Assembly: GCA_900546895.1 (NCBI GenBank)
Contig: UREO01000138.1
Coordinates: 1 to 7,774, forward strand
DNA: 7,774 nt
Origin: an uncultured Oscillospiraceae bacterium
GTDB lineage: Bacteria; Bacillota; Clostridia; Oscillospirales; Acutalibacteraceae
Direction of reading: 5' to 3'
This document shows positions 6,871 through 7,774 of the stretch, piece by piece (within the stretch, counting starts at the first letter, position 1; every line of letters begins with the position of its first letter). The notes beneath the pieces were generated by a model. The model was given only the letters and a program-made list of their open reading frames with translations. It searched no databases and was not told where the DNA came from. The translations under genes were made by a program, and so were the position numbers.

Positions 6871-6877
6871 CCCCTTT
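6871..6877 (-). promoter_or_regulatory. Shine-Dalgarno deciding a TTG start (108-aa gene)
   Basis: AAAGGGG on the - strand, in the short gap after the gspF stop and 8 nt before TTG 6862. The match is weaker than at the other genes of the operon. Confidence 0.55.
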
Positions 6878-6880
6878 CCC

Positions 6881-7730
6881 CTAGCCGATCGACGACATGA
6901 TTCCCATCAGCGGAAGCATGACGGAAAGCAGGATCGCGCCGATAATGATCGACAGTGCCGCGACCATCGCGGGTTCTATGACGGAAACCGCGCGACTGAC
7001 GGATTCGTCCGCGTCCTCGCTGTAAATTTCCGCCAGATGACGCATAACGGAATCAAGGCTGCCGGTTTTGCAGCCGATGCGCACCATGCCCGAATAGATG
7101 CCGGGGAAAATTTCCGCTTCGCTCAGCGCCTGTGTAAAGGAAGAACCGGCGCTCATCAGCGCACGGCAGCGGTCCACCTTTTCGGCGACCGCCCGGCTGC
7201 TCAAAATACCGGGAACCAGCCCCAGTGCCTGTTCGGTATCGTATCCGCTGGAAAGCAGCATAGAAACGGCCGACGCGAAGCGCGCCAGCGCAATTTTTTC
7301 CGAAAGGTGCCTTGTCAGCGGGAGATTGCTTAAAAAGCCGGTCATCCACCGGTATCCCCTTTCCGTTTGATAAAGGATCAGAGAGACCAGAAGCAATACG
7401 GAAAGCAGGAAAATCAGGGCCAGCGCCCAGCTACCGATCGTGCTTCCCGCGCGCATCACGGCGGCCGCCGCGTCGGAAACATCGCTGCCCATATCCAGAA
7501 AAACCTCGTTGAAAACAGGAAGGACCTTGATGACCAGCACGGAAACGACCGCCGCCATCATCAGGACAAGGATAAACGGATACAGAAGTGCGCCGCGCAC
7601 GGAGCTGCGCAGCCTGTCGTCGCGTTCGTAGTAGAGGTCCAAAGCCTCCATCACATTGTCGAGGTTGCCTGCTTTCTCACCGATATTCACCATGTTGACC
7701 ATGTATTTTGGAAAAGCGCCGGTGCTGTTC
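6881..7730 (-). CDS. Type II secretion/type IV pilus platform protein GspF/PilC (5' partial)
   Basis: Inner-membrane platform protein that anchors the assembly ATPase and pilin feeding. 282 residues are genuine, from NSTGAFPKYM to the C-terminus at stop TAG; the N-terminal part is lost at the contig end, perhaps 100-150 residues given typical lengths of 350-400 aa. Visible: the end of the first T2SF domain with IGEKAGNLDNVMEALDLYY (16-34); helices near 50-70 (YPFILVLMM...) and 100-120; the second T2SF domain (about 147-270) with LARFASAVSMLLSSG (148-162) and IGCKTGSLDSVM (218-229); and a final helix (about 255-278). In the second copy the usual acidic residue of the GE-x-G-x-L motif is replaced (IGCKTG). 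It is the first visible gene of the operon. The apparent upstream start, encoding MGSEMCIRDR, comes from sequencing adapter and must be removed. Confidence 0.93.
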
Positions 7731-7774
7731 CTGTCTCTTATACACATCTCCGAGCCCACGAGACATGCGCAGAT
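7731..7774. other. Illumina Nextera adapter contamination
   Basis: 7731-7749 is CTGTCTCTTATACACATCT, the Tn5 mosaic-end reverse complement. 7750-7764 is CCGAGCCCACGAGAC, the rest of the Nextera read-2 adapter. 7765-7772 is ATGCGCAG, an 8-base i7 index (N722 in the Nextera XT v2 set, as I recall), and 7773-7774 AT begins the P7 sequence. It is not part of the genome. Read on the - strand in the gspF frame it yields the database artefact peptide MCIRDR. Confidence 0.98.

Noticed and set aside
6521..7333. 270-codon + strand open frame opposite gspF and the 108-aa gene
   Set aside because: It spans two real genes and their intergenic ribosome site on the other strand, with a composition like other shadow frames.
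7730..7759. Apparent start of gspF with N-terminus MGSEMCIRDR
   Set aside because: It is encoded by Nextera adapter bases, not by the genome.

Overview
The window reads as the end of a contig from a Gram-positive, probably clostridial bacterium. Oscillospirales/Ruminococcaceae-like is a guess from gene content, strong Shine-Dalgarno sites and moderately high GC; there is no rRNA or other phylogenetic marker. Coding is dense on both strands and the two operons converge. There is no tRNA, rRNA, CRISPR array or mobile element, and no gene-free stretch over 300 bases.

Left half, + strand (1-3823): three genes of a Gld-type ABC export system. They are a membrane permease missing only its first residues at the contig edge, a GldG-like auxiliary protein with one membrane helix at each end of a large extracytoplasmic domain, and a membrane-anchored DUF4340 protein built from two similar modules. 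The spacing (13 nt, then a 1-nt TAATG overlap) shows one translationally coupled operon. The ATPase gene is not in the window and should lie just upstream. The substrate is unknown. 'Gliding' is only the name inherited from Bacteroidota homologues.

Middle (3836-3867): a bidirectional intrinsic terminator separates the convergent operons.

Right half, - strand (7730 down to 3866): a type IV pilus/type II secretion-like operon in the order gspF/pilC (5' truncated), 108-aa pilin-like protein, DUF4860 protein, 147-aa pilin-like protein, 205-aa single-pass protein, and a PilT-type retraction ATPase. Gaps are only 12-18 nt and each internal gene has a good Shine-Dalgarno. PilC/GspF is the inner-membrane platform, PilT powers disassembly or retraction, and the four small single-helix proteins are candidates for minor pseudopilins or assembly partners. 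None has a canonical prepilin cleavage motif. The extension ATPase, prepilin peptidase and major pilin are not visible and are expected upstream, beyond the contig end.

Right edge (7731-7774): not biological. It is Illumina Nextera adapter read-through with an index. It gives the gspF frame a false start encoding the well-known artefact peptide MCIRDR, so the real gspF sequence ends at about 7730.
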